64,000 bases of DNA from Aporophyla lueneburgensis. Lineage: Eukaryota > Arthropoda > Insecta > Lepidoptera > Noctuidae. How positions within the stretch are numbered: position 1 is the stretch's first letter; each line of letters opens with the position of its first letter. Below the pieces are notes generated by a model. The model saw nothing but the letters and a program-made list of their open reading frames with translations. It did no database searches and was not told the DNA's origin. This document shows positions 11,085-22,200 of this stretch, piece by piece. The translations under genes were made by a program, and so were the position numbers. The stretch is from NCBI GenBank assembly GCA_932294355.1, contig OW028752.1, positions 21,683,550 through 21,747,549 of the forward strand, read 5' to 3'.

Positions 11085-11415
11085 TTTACCGTGTGGTGCC
11101 GGACGTAAAGAATAACACCACCCCATTTCTTTCTTCGCGGGATGAGCTGGACTCTTTTAATAAAGACTGGGCCTTGGCAGCTCTGGACAGAGAGACGTGG
11201 AAAGAGAGTAGGGAGGCCTTCGCCCAACTGTGGGACAGCAACGGCTAATAATAATAATAATAATTTCTTCCCGTGGGTGTCGTAAAAGGCGACTAAGGGA
11301 CTTAGTAGAGAATGGGCATCAGCGTTCTCTATGCATTTTACCACCATACTGCGATCGCCAACCCGCCTGCCAAGCGTGGCGATTATGGCAAAGCCCCCAA
11401 ATGATGAATGATGAT
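11085..11415 (+). repeat. Family B element split by a LINE 3' fragment
   Basis: Family B sequence (CGTGTGGTGCCGGACGT to the CAAGCGTGGCGATTATGG region) is interrupted after CCCCATTTCTT by 11132-11262 and resumes with TTCTTCCCGTGGGTGTCG. Confidence 0.75.
11132..11262 (+). mobile_element. 5'-truncated LINE 3' end with (TAA)n tail
   Basis: The short frame reads as a LINE ORF C-terminus (WKESREAFAQLWDSNG then stop) followed by (TAA)n. ATTTCTT is present on both sides (11125-11131 and 11263-11269) as a 7-bp target duplication. A related minus-strand relic is at 41611-41880. Confidence 0.7.
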
Positions 11416-11535
11416 GACTTATTTATGAATATAGCCCCCTATAATCATAAACGTTGTTTAAACTTAAGTAATGATTAGTGAGTGTTTAACCATATTTATT
11501 TGTCGTATATTGCAACCTAATTGCTAAACGATAGT

Positions 11536-11780
11536 TTTGATTGACAGATTCTGATTGATAAATCAGAATCTGTATCATATTGAAGATTATTTCTAATCCA
11601 TTACGTCATATCTTCGAAAAAATTTACAACTCAACAATGTTAATAACGCAATGTATGTTGTTGAACGGTCAAAATGAAAGCAATTCCTATAGTTAGTGGC
11701 GAAATGACCCCTCAGTTCAAGTTCAAAGCTCTGTAAGTGCAAATGTATAGTTCCTAAAATATCATAACATTCCAAGATCT
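11536..11780. repeat. Unnamed dispersed repeat with a terminal hairpin, copy 1
   Basis: Contains the hairpin ACAGATTCTGATT/AATCAGAATCTGT. Then blocks (TTGAAGATTATTTCTAA, AATAACGCAATG, CAATTCCTA, ATGACCCCTC) recur in the same order at 56640-56820. It is non-coding. Confidence 0.55.
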
Positions 11781-12358
11781 TCTCATCAAAAATACCAGAG
11801 ACGCATAAATCAAAGGAACTTCCCAACTCGGAGTTGGCGTGTCAAATAGTTTGCCAACTTCGACTGGGTAGCCAAAGTTACCCAGGTGTGGGGAAAAACT
11901 TATTGATATATGCCAACTCCCTAACGTGTTGTACGTCATCTATCGCTGCTCTATATTCCAACTCGGTACTGTAGTTGGAGTGGTATGGAAGGTATTGGTA
12001 AGTACTATAGGGAGGGTTTATTTATATCTGTCACATGGACAGATTAAAGAGACCGTAGGATACCAATACACGGATATAATATCTTGAAGTATCGTAGGCG
12101 GTAGGCAGATCCTGGCAGGGTCGCCATGGAGTGTCGTAGTAAATGAGAGACATTTAAATAATGGTCCGATTCATTTTGTTCACATAAATTGAACGTACAC
12201 AATCGATCAAATGATGGTATTGCTTACTTGGCTTATCCTAAATAAGATGTGATTACACACACATGCATAATACTAATGATACTTACATACCCTACAACCT
12301 ACATGATCTTAAACCCTACTGCTTAGACATTTTTCGTACGTAATATTTAAAAAAAAAA

Positions 12359-12425
12359 ATTGCTGTTCCATACATGTTGACCGCGTAGGTATTGCAGGTT
12401 TCTGTGAAACTGCAATTTTTTTTAA
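12359..12425. repeat. Small foldback repeat (GCTGTTCCATA family)
   Basis: Pattern TGCTGTTCCATACA-TGTTGACCGCGTAGGTATTG, with a partly complementary end. Relatives at 36888-36962 and 58047-58105. Confidence 0.5.
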
Positions 12426-13257
12426 ATATAAAATTTCAAATCTAGGAACTCTAGAATGTAGAGAGAAAAAAAAAATTATCTTTCGATTCCCAACCGATGA
12501 GCTATTTTTATAATTTTTCGTAGAACAAATATTTTTAACGAATTTCCAAAAACCAAAACATACTAGCCGTTTAGTTGCCATAATATCCATGTCAATGTCA
12601 TTGAAAGCTTTGAACAATGGTGGAGTGATGCAAACATTTTATTTATATATTTCATCCGTTTTTGATATCGATACCCAAAACGGGGGTGTAGTATTGACAG
12701 CAAATTTATTTTATACATTTTTCTTATTTATTATTTTTATTATAAGTTTCAGGGGTACAATAAAACCATAAAATATTAGTTCCTGCGTTTGACATCCGCT
12801 GTAAAACGAGGGTATGACGTGAACAAAGTTAAGTGGACACATCTTTGTCTTAACATAAACAAATTAAGTCTGAATAAGAAAATCACAGCAACAACAAAAG
12901 ATTATAAAAATTATGAAAATAGGTATATGAACTTTATCACAAGCCACAAGAGCTTTCTTTCCTTTCCAATTCGACACAGTTTCCTAAATCTACAAACTAC
13001 TATCGTTATCAAAACTTATCGATATATCTAGCACAACCTATGAATGAATCAGAAGCTGTCTCTCTGCCCTATCTTAGGAGTTATTATAGTGAACACTATC
13101 TTTAAGATATCGGTAAATTGAATGGGCAAGTAATCTTAGACTCAGCACTACGCCGATGCATGAACTCATTGGAAATAGAGCAGACACGGCAAAACTCGGG
13201 GAAAGCTAACGTTTAGCAAATGGCGACAGAAATGTCATTTAACCCGTTGAATGCCGC

Positions 13258-13292
13258 TAATTACAGACACAATTAAAAACCATTGTGTCTCG
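13258..13292. repeat. Core hairpin of the 86-bp structured repeat (partial copy)
   Basis: Only the part from TAATTACAGACACAATT to CATTGTGTC is kept. Flanks differ from the full copies. Confidence 0.65.
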
Positions 13293-13364
13293 CGTAGATC
13301 CACGTTCACGGCATAAGAAAAGTTGAACTTGTTTTGTGGTTTTTTAAACTAAGTACTATTGGAT

Positions 13365-13575
13365 CGTTACGTGTGGAGCTGCACGTACCATATGATTTCT
13401 TCCCGTGGGTATCGTAAAAGGTGATTAAGAGACCTACTAAAGAATGGGCAGCAGCGTTCCCTATGCATTTTACTGCGGTTGCCAACCCGTCTGCGATTAT
13501 GGCCCCCCGAAATCGGGGGATGCCTATATCCAGTAGTGGACGTCATTCGGCTGAAATAATGATGGTGATGAGTAT
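13365..13575 (+). repeat. Family B element
   Basis: TTCTTCCCGTGGGTATCGTA, GCATTTTACTGC, a GGGGGATGCCTATATCCAG-type tail, then GGCTGAAATAATGATGGTGATG. Confidence 0.7.
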
Positions 13576-13599
13576 GGGATAAAACGAGAAATGCTTTAT

Positions 13600-14006
13600 A
13601 TAAGGTGTATCTATTCATACACGAAATATTTTAAGGGGTACACCTGTAGGTGGTAAAGAAGCTATAGAAGCAAAAAGAATTTTTTTATCTAAGCGTTTTT
13701 GAATTTTCGTAATTATTATAATTTTAAAACTACTTGAGACGTTTTGCATAAAACCTTTACTCCAAATTCTATGAATGGCCCGCCTGACACTGCGAGGGCG
13801 ACGACCGGACGGTACGAGCATGGCCGTGGTGTCTCGGGCCGTAAAAAATAAGAAGGAGCCAGTATTTCTTATGTGCGTCAAAAAATTTATAAATATTAAA
13901 TTTAAAAAAAAAACGCTTACAAAATTTTTTGTTCGTTGCTATAGCTTCTTTACCACCTACAGGTGTACCTCTTAAAATATTTCGTGTATGAATAGATACA
14001 CCTTAT
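13600..14006. mobile_element. Non-autonomous element with long terminal inverted repeats
   Basis: ATAAGGTGTATCTATTCATA on the left is matched by its complement at the right end. The arms stay nearly complementary for about 70 bp and further in patches. TTAT on both sides (13596-13599, 14007-14010) is a candidate 4-bp target duplication. The middle (13770-13850) is distinctly G+C-rich. No transposase frame is present. A second copy enters the window at 1-127. Confidence 0.75.
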
Positions 14007-14029
14007 TTATGTATATAAGTTTGAAAGTG

Positions 14030-14250
14030 GCACCGGTGACTGAAAAGTTGAGTGGAAATCGGTTATGAGGAAAATGAAGCGAGGAAAGTTTTTAGTATAA
14101 ATGTGGATAGCTATAAAAGTAGGGGAAGACCTAAGAAACGATGGATGGACTGTGTGAAAGAAATCGTGATTAGGTTCGACTAATAGAGAAGTATGAAAGA
14201 AAGAGACTTTTTGTGCCGATCTTAATGACTAAATTGAAATATAAACAGGA
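14030..14250 (+). repeat. Decayed LINE ORF C-terminus
   Basis: The conceptual reading contains NVDSYKSRGRPKKRWMDCVK, a motif I know from the C-terminal end of lepidopteran LINE ORFs. Stops and gaps surround it. Confidence 0.6.
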
Positions 14251-15829
14251 TAAATGTGATGACGCTGTGGTTTTCAAACGTTCTGACGTTTCAAACAACA
14301 AACATGATTGCAACATTTAATAAAGACAGTCAATACAGTAGGTACTCTGAAGGCGCTGTGATAGTGCACCATCGATTTGGAAAAATATAATTGAGAGATT
14401 TTTAGCAAAAGCATCTTTGAAAGAAGAAGGTTAGCTTTCCAGATACCTTTACGTACTTTATCAATCAATCGTTTGGAAGAATTCACTTTATATAACAACA
14501 ATCATAGCAGTTGCTCTCATAGAACTGACAGAACAAACCAAGGTCCACAAACGAAAAAAATCGAAGCCATCTCAAAAAAAGTAGTCCACAAACCGATAAA
14601 ATCTTCACACGTTAAATGTTGCACATAAATAATAAAAATTGCGATCATAAAGACAATTGATACGTTATGAGTGGAGCCGTGTTGGCACGACACATATTTA
14701 TGGTTAGTGGCCCTCATCGACACGGGTTCGATACCCGGTTCACGCAAAAACGCGTCCGACACATCGCGAGCGTAATATAATGTGAAATGATCGTTGGTAA
14801 TGTGTGTACGGTGCAAAATATTGTAGTGGATCTGAATCGCGGGGTAAAGTGTTCTACTTCCTATTTTAAAATGCCATGATAACTCATATCATAAGTTTTT
14901 AATTTAATAAAAATCTCAGAAATATCAAGCGTTTTTCCAGAATTTTACATTATGAGCACGCTAATTCAGACAATGAAAACTGAATCAGAAATGATGAAAT
15001 CAGTATTAAGTAAATGATGATAGGTAATTCGATTCCCAAGCACATTGAGCCTTTGTTTAGATTGCGATACACTAAAACTATGTATCTACTTCACTTATTG
15101 CGGATTCCACCAATAAAAGTGAACGCTTGTTCATCACTTCTTAACCGCGTTTAGCAATAGCAGCCGTCGCAACACACAAAAGCTGTCAGTGTCCATATTC
15201 CTCAACCATGTTGACAGAGACAGCTATTGAACGCGATTTAGATGTGATCAACGCGTTCAGTTTCATTGGTGAAATTCGCCCTCATACTTAAGTAGTACGT
15301 TCTAGATTTTGGTGTATCGTGTACATACACGTACGTACACATTTCCAGTATTAGCTGATCTCGCATTGTATTGGCTTTTGAGATGTCATCTTATACTGGA
15401 AATGTATAGCTTGATGTGTGGCCGTGCGTACGTCTTGATAGCCAAAAGAGGCTGAAATGATGACTATAAGCGATTAAAACTCTACGTCTACTACTGGATA
15501 TAACATGTTACCTTTAATCTTGATGATTTAATACCACAAGACCTCCCACTTAAAGTTTTCAGTTAAAGGCATTATACAGTAACCAAAACTTTTTATTTTA
15601 AAGGTAACTATTATTATTAAGACAATCGGGATGAACCATTACTTTACACATTTAAAATTGAGTCTTATTGCCTTAAAAAAGACTGAAATCGATTCAGTAG
15701 TCAATTATGAACCAACAAATTTCAGGACTTGCGTTTCTTCTGTTACACCTTGTATAAAATCATGATACTTAGAGGATATAAATTTTATATCCTGTCAGCT
15801 ATCCAAGCCCTTCTAGCGTAAATCTTCAA
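14251..15829. other. Spacer without a supported gene
   Basis: AT-rich. A short tRNA-like stretch with a B-box-like GGGTTCGATACCC near 14740 suggests a SINE fragment. No coding exon is recognised. Confidence 0.4.
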
Positions 15830-15837
15830 CAAACTAA

Positions 15838-16060
15838 ACTAAAGCACAAAGTAGAGCCACTTACCATCACAGCCGCCGTCATCGTCCCACGGTGAGGTTA
15901 CTTTATAGTCATGTCATATCAGTTAATGGCGCGCGCCTTTGTCGTAGCGCCGCCGGCTGCCGGTCCCGTACATCAGCCGTATCGCCGCGACATCGGACGA
16001 CACGGAAAACCGAGTAGAGCAACATACACGCCGGTTGTTTTGCAGTGCGATTTTTTTGAA
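15838..16060. promoter_or_regulatory. CpG-bearing patch; candidate promoter or first exon(s)
   Basis: 15928-16040 is unusually rich in CG dinucleotides for this AT-rich region. On the minus strand an ATG with five further codons (MTAAVM) runs into a strong donor (GTAAGT, about 15862-15867). On the plus strand GCAGTGCG near 16041-16048, followed by A/G-rich leader-like sequence, could be an initiator. No downstream exon is recognised for either direction, so this is inference. Confidence 0.3.
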
Positions 16061-16374
16061 TTTGGAAGAGTTAAAATGTGTTAAATGTTGGTGGTTTTGT
16101 GAGAGGTGAAAAGTGCGTGAGAGTTTCTGCTAGTGCCGTTGTTACTATTATTCTGTATTTGAAAGAGTTCCGAATCGGTGTAGCGTGCTCCCCAAAGCAT
16201 TACCACCACAGCATTCCTGGACGTCCCGCGTCCAGCGGATTCCCAACAACTTTACGAGAGATATTTGGTCCTTATGCAATTTCATCAACACATTATAGGA
16301 CATTAGTATAGAGAGATGAGTCGTAAGCGCACCTGTCAATCCTAATTAAGTCCCATTTGTCAAATTGTACGCGT

Positions 16375-16501
16375 AAAAGCTCCCACAGACAGTCGCGACG
16401 CGACGGCGGGACGCCATTCTGGTAGAACAACATGAAGTTCTCATAGAAATTGTTCCACAAGAGATTTATTGCGCTGTCGCGCCTGTCTGCGGGAGCTTTA
16501 A
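16375..16501. repeat. Foldback MITE
   Basis: AAAGCTCCCACAGACAG on the left pairs with CTGTCTGCGGGAGCTTT on the right. GTAGAACA/TGTTCCAC also pair inside. No coding capacity. A diverged relative is at 9027-9133. Confidence 0.7.
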
Positions 16502-16548
16502 AGCAACTCTACATAATAGTTCTCAACATAACGTTTTAAATGTAAAGG

Positions 16549-16815
16549 AAGAGTGATGACGTGGTAACGGCCATGATTTTCAAGTAGATTGTAGGTTTGA
16601 ACCTAGAGAGGCGTTTTACTTTGTGTAAATTATTTAATCACCACTGCTCTCAAAACGGTGAAAGAAAACATCGTGACGAAACCGGCATGTCCTAGAACCA
16701 AAAATTCGCAGACGTATGACATCTACGATCCCGCACTAGGGTCCCGTGTTGGATTACGACCCACTCACTCCCTCCGAGAAGGCCTGTTTTCCAGCAGTGG
16801 GATCATTACCTATAA
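16549..16815 (+). repeat. tRNA-derived SINE, family A
   Basis: GTGGTAACGGCC near the 5' end, then TTTACTTTGTGTAAATTATT, ACGGTGAAAGAAAACATCGT and the end GAAGGCCTGTTTTCCAGCAG. Confidence 0.75.
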
Positions 16816-16849
16816 GCTGATTATTCAAATTTGAAGGGGGCTGTGAGCA

Positions 16850-17082
16850 GGCTACATTGCTCGCAGAACAGATGTCAGATGAGGCCGAAAGGTTCTGGAG
16901 TGGCGTCCGCGTACTGGAAGATGTAGCGTTGGAAGGCCCACCACGAGGTGGACCGATGCCCTGGTTAAGGCCGCAGGAATCCACTGGATGCGAAGAGCAT
17001 AGAACCGGACAAAGTAACGGTGCTTCGGGGATGCCTATGCCCAGCAGTGGACGTCTTTCGGCTGAAATGATGATGATGATAT
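16850..17082 (+). mobile_element. RTE-type LINE 3' end fragment
   Basis: CGTACTGGAAGATGTAGCGT to GGCCGCAGGAATCCACTGGA, then the CCCAGCAGTGGACGTCTTTC module and a (GAT)n tail. It corresponds in order to 50500-50670 but extends further 5'. Degraded frame. Confidence 0.7.
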
Positions 17083-17451
17083 AAACTGTAATTTCGTCAT
17101 TGAGGTTTGAAAAATACCAACATCTGATTTATCCTGTATGACAAACATGAGGACAAGCTTGTATTTCTTTGTCCCTAATTTATTCAAATTAAAGTCCAGC
17201 TTTAGGTCCTAAGTCAATAATTTGAAAGCCTTTTATTTTATCTGTAAATCATAATTTTATATTTTTTTGCCCAGGTGGGTCATAAAACACTAAAATTAAT
17301 AATAAAAGGCAATAAACAGGGGTGTCACCCAATAAATTAGGTGCGACATTCGCGACAATGTAAGGCCGTGTTCTTAGGACTGAAGACCAACAGGCTGTGG
17401 GGTAGGGTCGCCAGTTTTATACAAACTTGAATATTTTATTTATTATATTGA

Positions 17452-17705
17452 CAGGCCTGTTAGTCTAGTGGTTAGTGACCCTGACTGCTATGCCGGAGGT
17501 CGTGGGTTCGATTCCCACCCAGGACAAATGTTTGTGTGATGAGCATGATCATTCGTTCTGTGTCTGGGTGTAATTTATCTATAATATGTATGTGTTTAGA
17601 AATATATAAGTATGTTTATCAGTTGTCTAGTACCCATAACACAAGCTCTGCTTAGCTTGGGACTAGATGGCGTTGTGTGATAGTTGTGGAATATTATTAT
17701 TATTA
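17452..17705 (+). repeat. tRNA-derived SINE, family E
   Basis: TTAGTCTAGTGGTTAGTGAC (A-box-like) and GTCGTGGGTTCGATTCCCAC (B-box) form a tRNA-like head. The body includes AGTACCCATAACACAAGCTC, and the tail is (ATT)n. Antisense copies at 54905-55148 and 55470-55690. It is not a tRNA gene because a proper acceptor stem does not form. Confidence 0.8.
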
Positions 17706-17712
17706 TTTAACT

Positions 17713-17940
17713 GGTTCCTTGGTCTAGTGGTTGCAAGCGCTCCTGCTGGACATAAAGTCTTGGGTTCGATTGCCGAGTCGGACCAAGTCATAGGTATTGG
17801 GTTTTTCCATGAGGAATGTTTCAGTATCAAACAGAGTAGAGGCTGGATTTCTGCCCGATTGATGGCAATATGCTCGCACTCTGTTACATGGGACTTAAAC
17901 AAAACAGAGGAAATTCCAATATGTCCATCTTAGGCTTGAT
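17713..17940 (+). repeat. tRNA-derived SINE, family F
   Basis: TTGGTCTAGTGGTTGCAAGC and GGGTTCGATTGCC give A- and B-box-like blocks. The body GATGGCAATATGCTCGC is shared with 38836-39000. Confidence 0.7.
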
Positions 17941-18250
17941 ATTACGATAATTAGCATATTGTATTAGTCGTCGTCTGCCTCCATTTTACTTTAGTAGCAT
18001 CTAATTCATGGCTAGAAAAAAGGGATACGTTTCTGTGTTTTTTTTCCGTACCTAGTAGGTATTTATCCTACCTTCGACTAAATAATTACCTACATAACAT
18101 AGAATCACTCATTTTTCCATGATTGCACATAGTTTCCAGTTCTAGATAGAATAATTAGTCGGGTTCCATAAGCATAATTTTTCATGGGAAATGTTATGAG
18201 AGTAAATTGTTTGCTGCCGTTTATACATTACATCTGGCATTATACATTAA

Positions 18251-18509
18251 TATCTGGATGACCGAGCTTTGCTCGGTATTTTTTGATAAATTGTGTTTAA
18301 AATAATAAGTTTATGTTCAAGTTGATTATCGATAAAGTTGGTAATTGAAAACACGAATGACATTTTATAAAAACGAATTCTAGCTAGATCGATTTATCGC
18401 CCCCGAAACCCCCTGTATACTAAATTTCATGAAAATCTTTGGAGCCGTTTTTGAGATTCAGATTATATATATATACAAGAGTTGCTCGTTTAAAGGTATA
18501 AGATATTAC
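18251..18509 (-). mobile_element. Hairpin-ended Helitron-like repeat, uninterrupted copy
   Basis: Minus-strand copy of the family at 61590-62397. One end carries the hairpin CCGAGCAAAGCTCGG. The body includes CGATTTATCGCCCCCGAAAC, and the other end reads CTTATACCTTTAAACGAGCA in sense. It acts as the empty-site reference for the Helitron at 61622-62100. Confidence 0.7.
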
Positions 18510-19117
18510 CAAACTTCGATTACAAGCCACGAAATCGGAAGAGACGGAATGCCAAGATAACGGAAGATATGGAATGCTCTATTTTAAACCGATAAGTGCG
18601 GTAAACAAAATAATCCCGAAGTTAAACTTACATGTAATGTGTATTATTAGTTTATAATATATTCTTGTACTCGTCTACTCTCTTATTAAAATAATTCATT
18701 ATTATATCATTTACATGATTGTTTCTCTCAGCCAAATCACCTGCCATGTAATCCCTTCACCACCTTGGTTGACTGGTAGAGAATGCCTAAGGCATTAGTC
18801 CGCCTTTATACCTTTTTGTGTGCGAGAAGTTAAATAAATGAATAAATAATAAAAACTTGCAGTTGGCAACCCTAACGATATCTTCTCACTGGCCAACTTA
18901 CTCATACTGCTTTATGTGACACTTTATTAGAACCTTAAGGACTTACAACAAAGGGAATATTCGGTTTCTTAGAAGAATCTCTGTCGTCGAGTTATGTGTA
19001 CTTACTTAGGTTTTTATATTTGCATACTTTGTATTATTTTATGTTTAGCATTTAGTGGTGACACATCTGGAAAATCAGTAACGAGATGAGTCGGTTGTGA
19101 CGTCATTAGAAAGACTC

Positions 19118-19129
19118 ATTCTAACTGAC
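19118..19129. repeat. Target site duplication of a family B element (left)
   Basis: ATTCTAACTGAC, 12 bp, repeated exactly at 19388-19399. Confidence 0.85.
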
Positions 19130-19387
19130 CGGTACCGTGTGTACCGACTGGTACCGTGTGGTGCCGGACGTTAAGAATAACACCATCCCATTTCTTCCCG
19201 TGAGTGTCGTAAAAGGTGTCTAAGGGACTTACTAGAGAATGGGCAGCAGCGTTCTCTCTGCATTTTACCACCATACTGCGATCGCCAACCCGCCTAAGCG
19301 TGGCGATTATGGCAAAGCCCCCCAAATTGGGGAAGGCCTTAGTCCAGCAGTGGACGTCTTACGGATGAAATGATGATGATGATGATG
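19130..19387 (+). mobile_element. Family B SINE-like element, complete
   Basis: Flanked by exact 12-bp duplications, so the element limits are firm: 5' end CGGTACCGTGTGTACCGACT, 3' end TGGACGTCTTACGGATGAAA plus (TGA)n. No coding capacity. The 3' 35-40 bp match RTE LINE 3' ends in this window, suggesting mobilisation by RTE machinery. Confidence 0.85.
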
Positions 19388-19599
19388 ATTCTAACTGACA
19401 AAGTATTTATTGTCACTTGTTTTTTTTATAAACAAAAGGTCTAGAACCTAGACAGATTTTGCTTAACAATTAATTTCCATGACTGAATTAATTGTTAAAG
19501 CAAATTGACACCCTACGTTAATTCGCCGTTTTATAGTCATTTCATACAATTGATTAAATAGATCATTTCAATTGGTAGGCCATTTGCTTATAACAGTTA

Positions 19600-19772
19600 A
19601 TGGCCCTTTTTGTGGGAGACTTCCCAAGTCTTCAATCACGTCTCCCGCTCTGAGTGGAGCGGAAGGGCGTGTCAGACTTTTACTGACTAAAACCCACCCA
19701 TGTTCCTTCAGTTGTCTATATGCCAGGGCCACGGTAACTCTTTCGAACAAATCTCGCGACCCTGGCAGAACA
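19600..19772 (-). repeat. R1-like LINE 3' UTR fragment
   Basis: TCCCGCTCTGAGTGGAGCGG, GGGCGTGTCAGACTTTTACT and TTTCGAACAA-TCTCGCGACC match 6550-6665 in order. Confidence 0.7.
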
Positions 19773-21690
19773 ATTAATGGCCCTGAGTTTTCATTTACGG
19801 GGTCATTAGACTAACTTTTACCCGGTTTGAATGTAGCTAAAAACTATTGTGAGATGTGTTCTTCGTTTAAAGAGAAGATTACGTCAACAAAACAAAATGG
19901 CTACACTTTTTACGCGCATCAGGCTGCACGGTAAGCAGCTGTTGCCATAGTGATGCCAAACACTTGAACCTCCAACTCAAAACCGAGTGATATCCCACAA
20001 ATCCCGCAAGCCAAAATGAGCTTTAACGTAAGTCAATTCCCAAAACTAATTAAGTAAATAGAACCCAAGTCCGGCCAACTACAGTAGGTAACCCCAAACT
20101 ATCAACCTTCACATATTCATTCTCACAATCCAAACAACTTTAGAATTAATTCTGCTGATGGGACATAAAGGGACAATGGCTAATAAATATTAATTTCGGT
20201 CAGGATCATATCTCGGACATGAATAAATTATTGTATGACCACCGTGTAGTGAAAATTATCAATTTCCCGGGGTCCGCGGTGGCCCGGGATTGGGACAGAC
20301 AACCCTTAACTTTGGGACTGTTTGACTTTGTAGGGTTGGCGATGTTGAGTTTAGTTAGCAAGATAGGCGGGCACTGATAAGAAGTGCAAGTTTTTCGCTC
20401 GGTTGATTTATACTACTACCGCAGAAATTATAAAACTATTATATCAACAAATGTCTATTTTTTATGAACGAAGTCGTTGGATTTTCGCCTGGATTAGAAT
20501 ATTCAATACAACTTTTTGAGTAGTTTTTTTTTTTTTGATTATTCAATATATTTTTAGGTCTAACTGGATATCACTTTGCAGCAACCTACTCATTATAATC
20601 TCATCATTAATATCGCTCTATTCTTTCCATGTGCCTACGAAAAACAATAGAGTAATTGGGAAAACGTTTAGCTGAAAATTACTATTAGGTAAGACCAGTA
20701 ACCACATAATTATTCCATCGTTACCTAAATGCCATCAACCTTTCTTGTCTCATATCTACCTACTTCTTATTTAAAACAAAAAAATATTCACAATTTGCAA
20801 CCGCACCAACCCTATTCCCACCCCTTCCCTTCGGGCCTCATATCAAGTACAACATAAAAGCAATTCAGCAAATTGTTATTGACATGTTAATAGTTTGAAT
20901 GTCGTGATGTCGCTACCGTCGCCCCGGAGTTGCCATGTTAAATATTATGACATGTCCCGCGAAGGGTTAATAAGATATGGCAACATTGGCACGCTTTAGG
21001 TTAAGTTGTTAGTAATTATTTTAATTGAATTGTAGGTAATTGTGTGATGTTGTTATGTAGTTTGTATTTTGTTTATGCTTAGTTTTAGTGAGGATTATGT
21101 GGTGAAATGAAATAACATTTAGATTAAGGTTTATGAAGACTAGAATAAGCATTGACGCTCATACATACAATGGTAGTGGTAATGGTGGTGGTGGTATTAG
21201 CTATTAGGTATGTGGCACTATGAAAGTATAAATAACTACTATGTAACTTACTTGAAACTATGAAAATGCAAGAAATACTAAAGTTCGTTTTGTCAATTCC
21301 AGAGACTTATGTGACATTTTAAATGTTTTATGTTTGCTTTTTAGTCTAAGAGACAAAACATTTTGACATTACAGCTGTCATATTATTTTCTGAGTTTAAA
21401 AAACGAAATTCATTTGAAATCACATTGGATTGTTTCGCAATATACCTGGACTTAGGGATATATAATTATGGTATAGAATGAGGTACGTTCATTCTTCATT
21501 ATTTTACACGGTCAGATTCTGTAAGACCGGCTTATTAGTCGATCCGCGCAAAACTCGTTATTTGTATAATTTATTATTTTCTATAGGCAACTCGCATGAG
21601 ATTGATGTATTTATGAGCAAATTGACTTCTCCAGAAATACATATTAGACATCTGACAAGTTTTGAATCGTTTGCACTTTATTCCTAACTA
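19773..21690. other. Spacer without a supported gene
   Basis: AT-rich. No exon with splice signals is recognised, and small open frames show no protein-like pattern. Confidence 0.4.
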
Positions 21691-21862
21691 GCTTTTGCCA
21701 GCGGCTTCACCCGCGTGGACGTCGGAAAATATCCCGCAGGAACGTACTACCGGGATAAAAAGTAGCCTATGTCCTTTCTCAGGCTCTAAAGTATCTGTGT
21801 ACCTTTCATTTAAATCGGTTCAGTAGTTAGTAGATGTGGATATTCAAAACGTGCCAGATACA
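21691..21862 (-). mobile_element. Helitron-derived relic
   Basis: CTAGCTTTTGCCAGCGGCTT then CACCCGCGTGGACGTCGG is the complement of a CTAG-ending Helitron 3' terminus. Confidence 0.6.
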
Positions 21863-22017
21863 TGTGAGTTTACTCATATAAAAAGACTTCACACCAAACG
21901 AGAGAGGAGTCGAGTCTAAGAGGTATTCTTAGAAATTATCTACACAGCAATATTCTAGAATTCTGTCTCAACCTAGCATGCTGTATGAATATGAATTAAA
22001 CCTAATATTATACTGTA

Positions 22018-22200
22018 CTAGCTTTAACCAGCGGCTTCGTTCGGGTAGAGGTCGAAATTTATTCCACGGAAACGAACTACGGAGATAAAAAACTATCCAA
22101 TGTGTTAATCCAATAACTATAAAATATCTGTGTGTCAAACATAACATAACATCCAAATCCGTTCTGCCGTTTTCCACAATTATTAGATTAAGTAGGATAT
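22018..22200 (-). mobile_element. Helitron-derived relic
   Basis: ACTAGCTTTAACCAGCGGCT followed by a body parallel to 21691-21862 but diverged. Confidence 0.55.

Noticed and set aside
12309..12617. Minus-strand frame of 102 codons (and a plus frame at 12789-13031)
   Set aside because: AT-rich, low-complexity translation, no splice context or recognisable motif.
17452..17520. tRNA gene
   Set aside because: A- and B-box-like blocks are present but no acceptor stem forms, and the sequence continues into a repeated SINE body.
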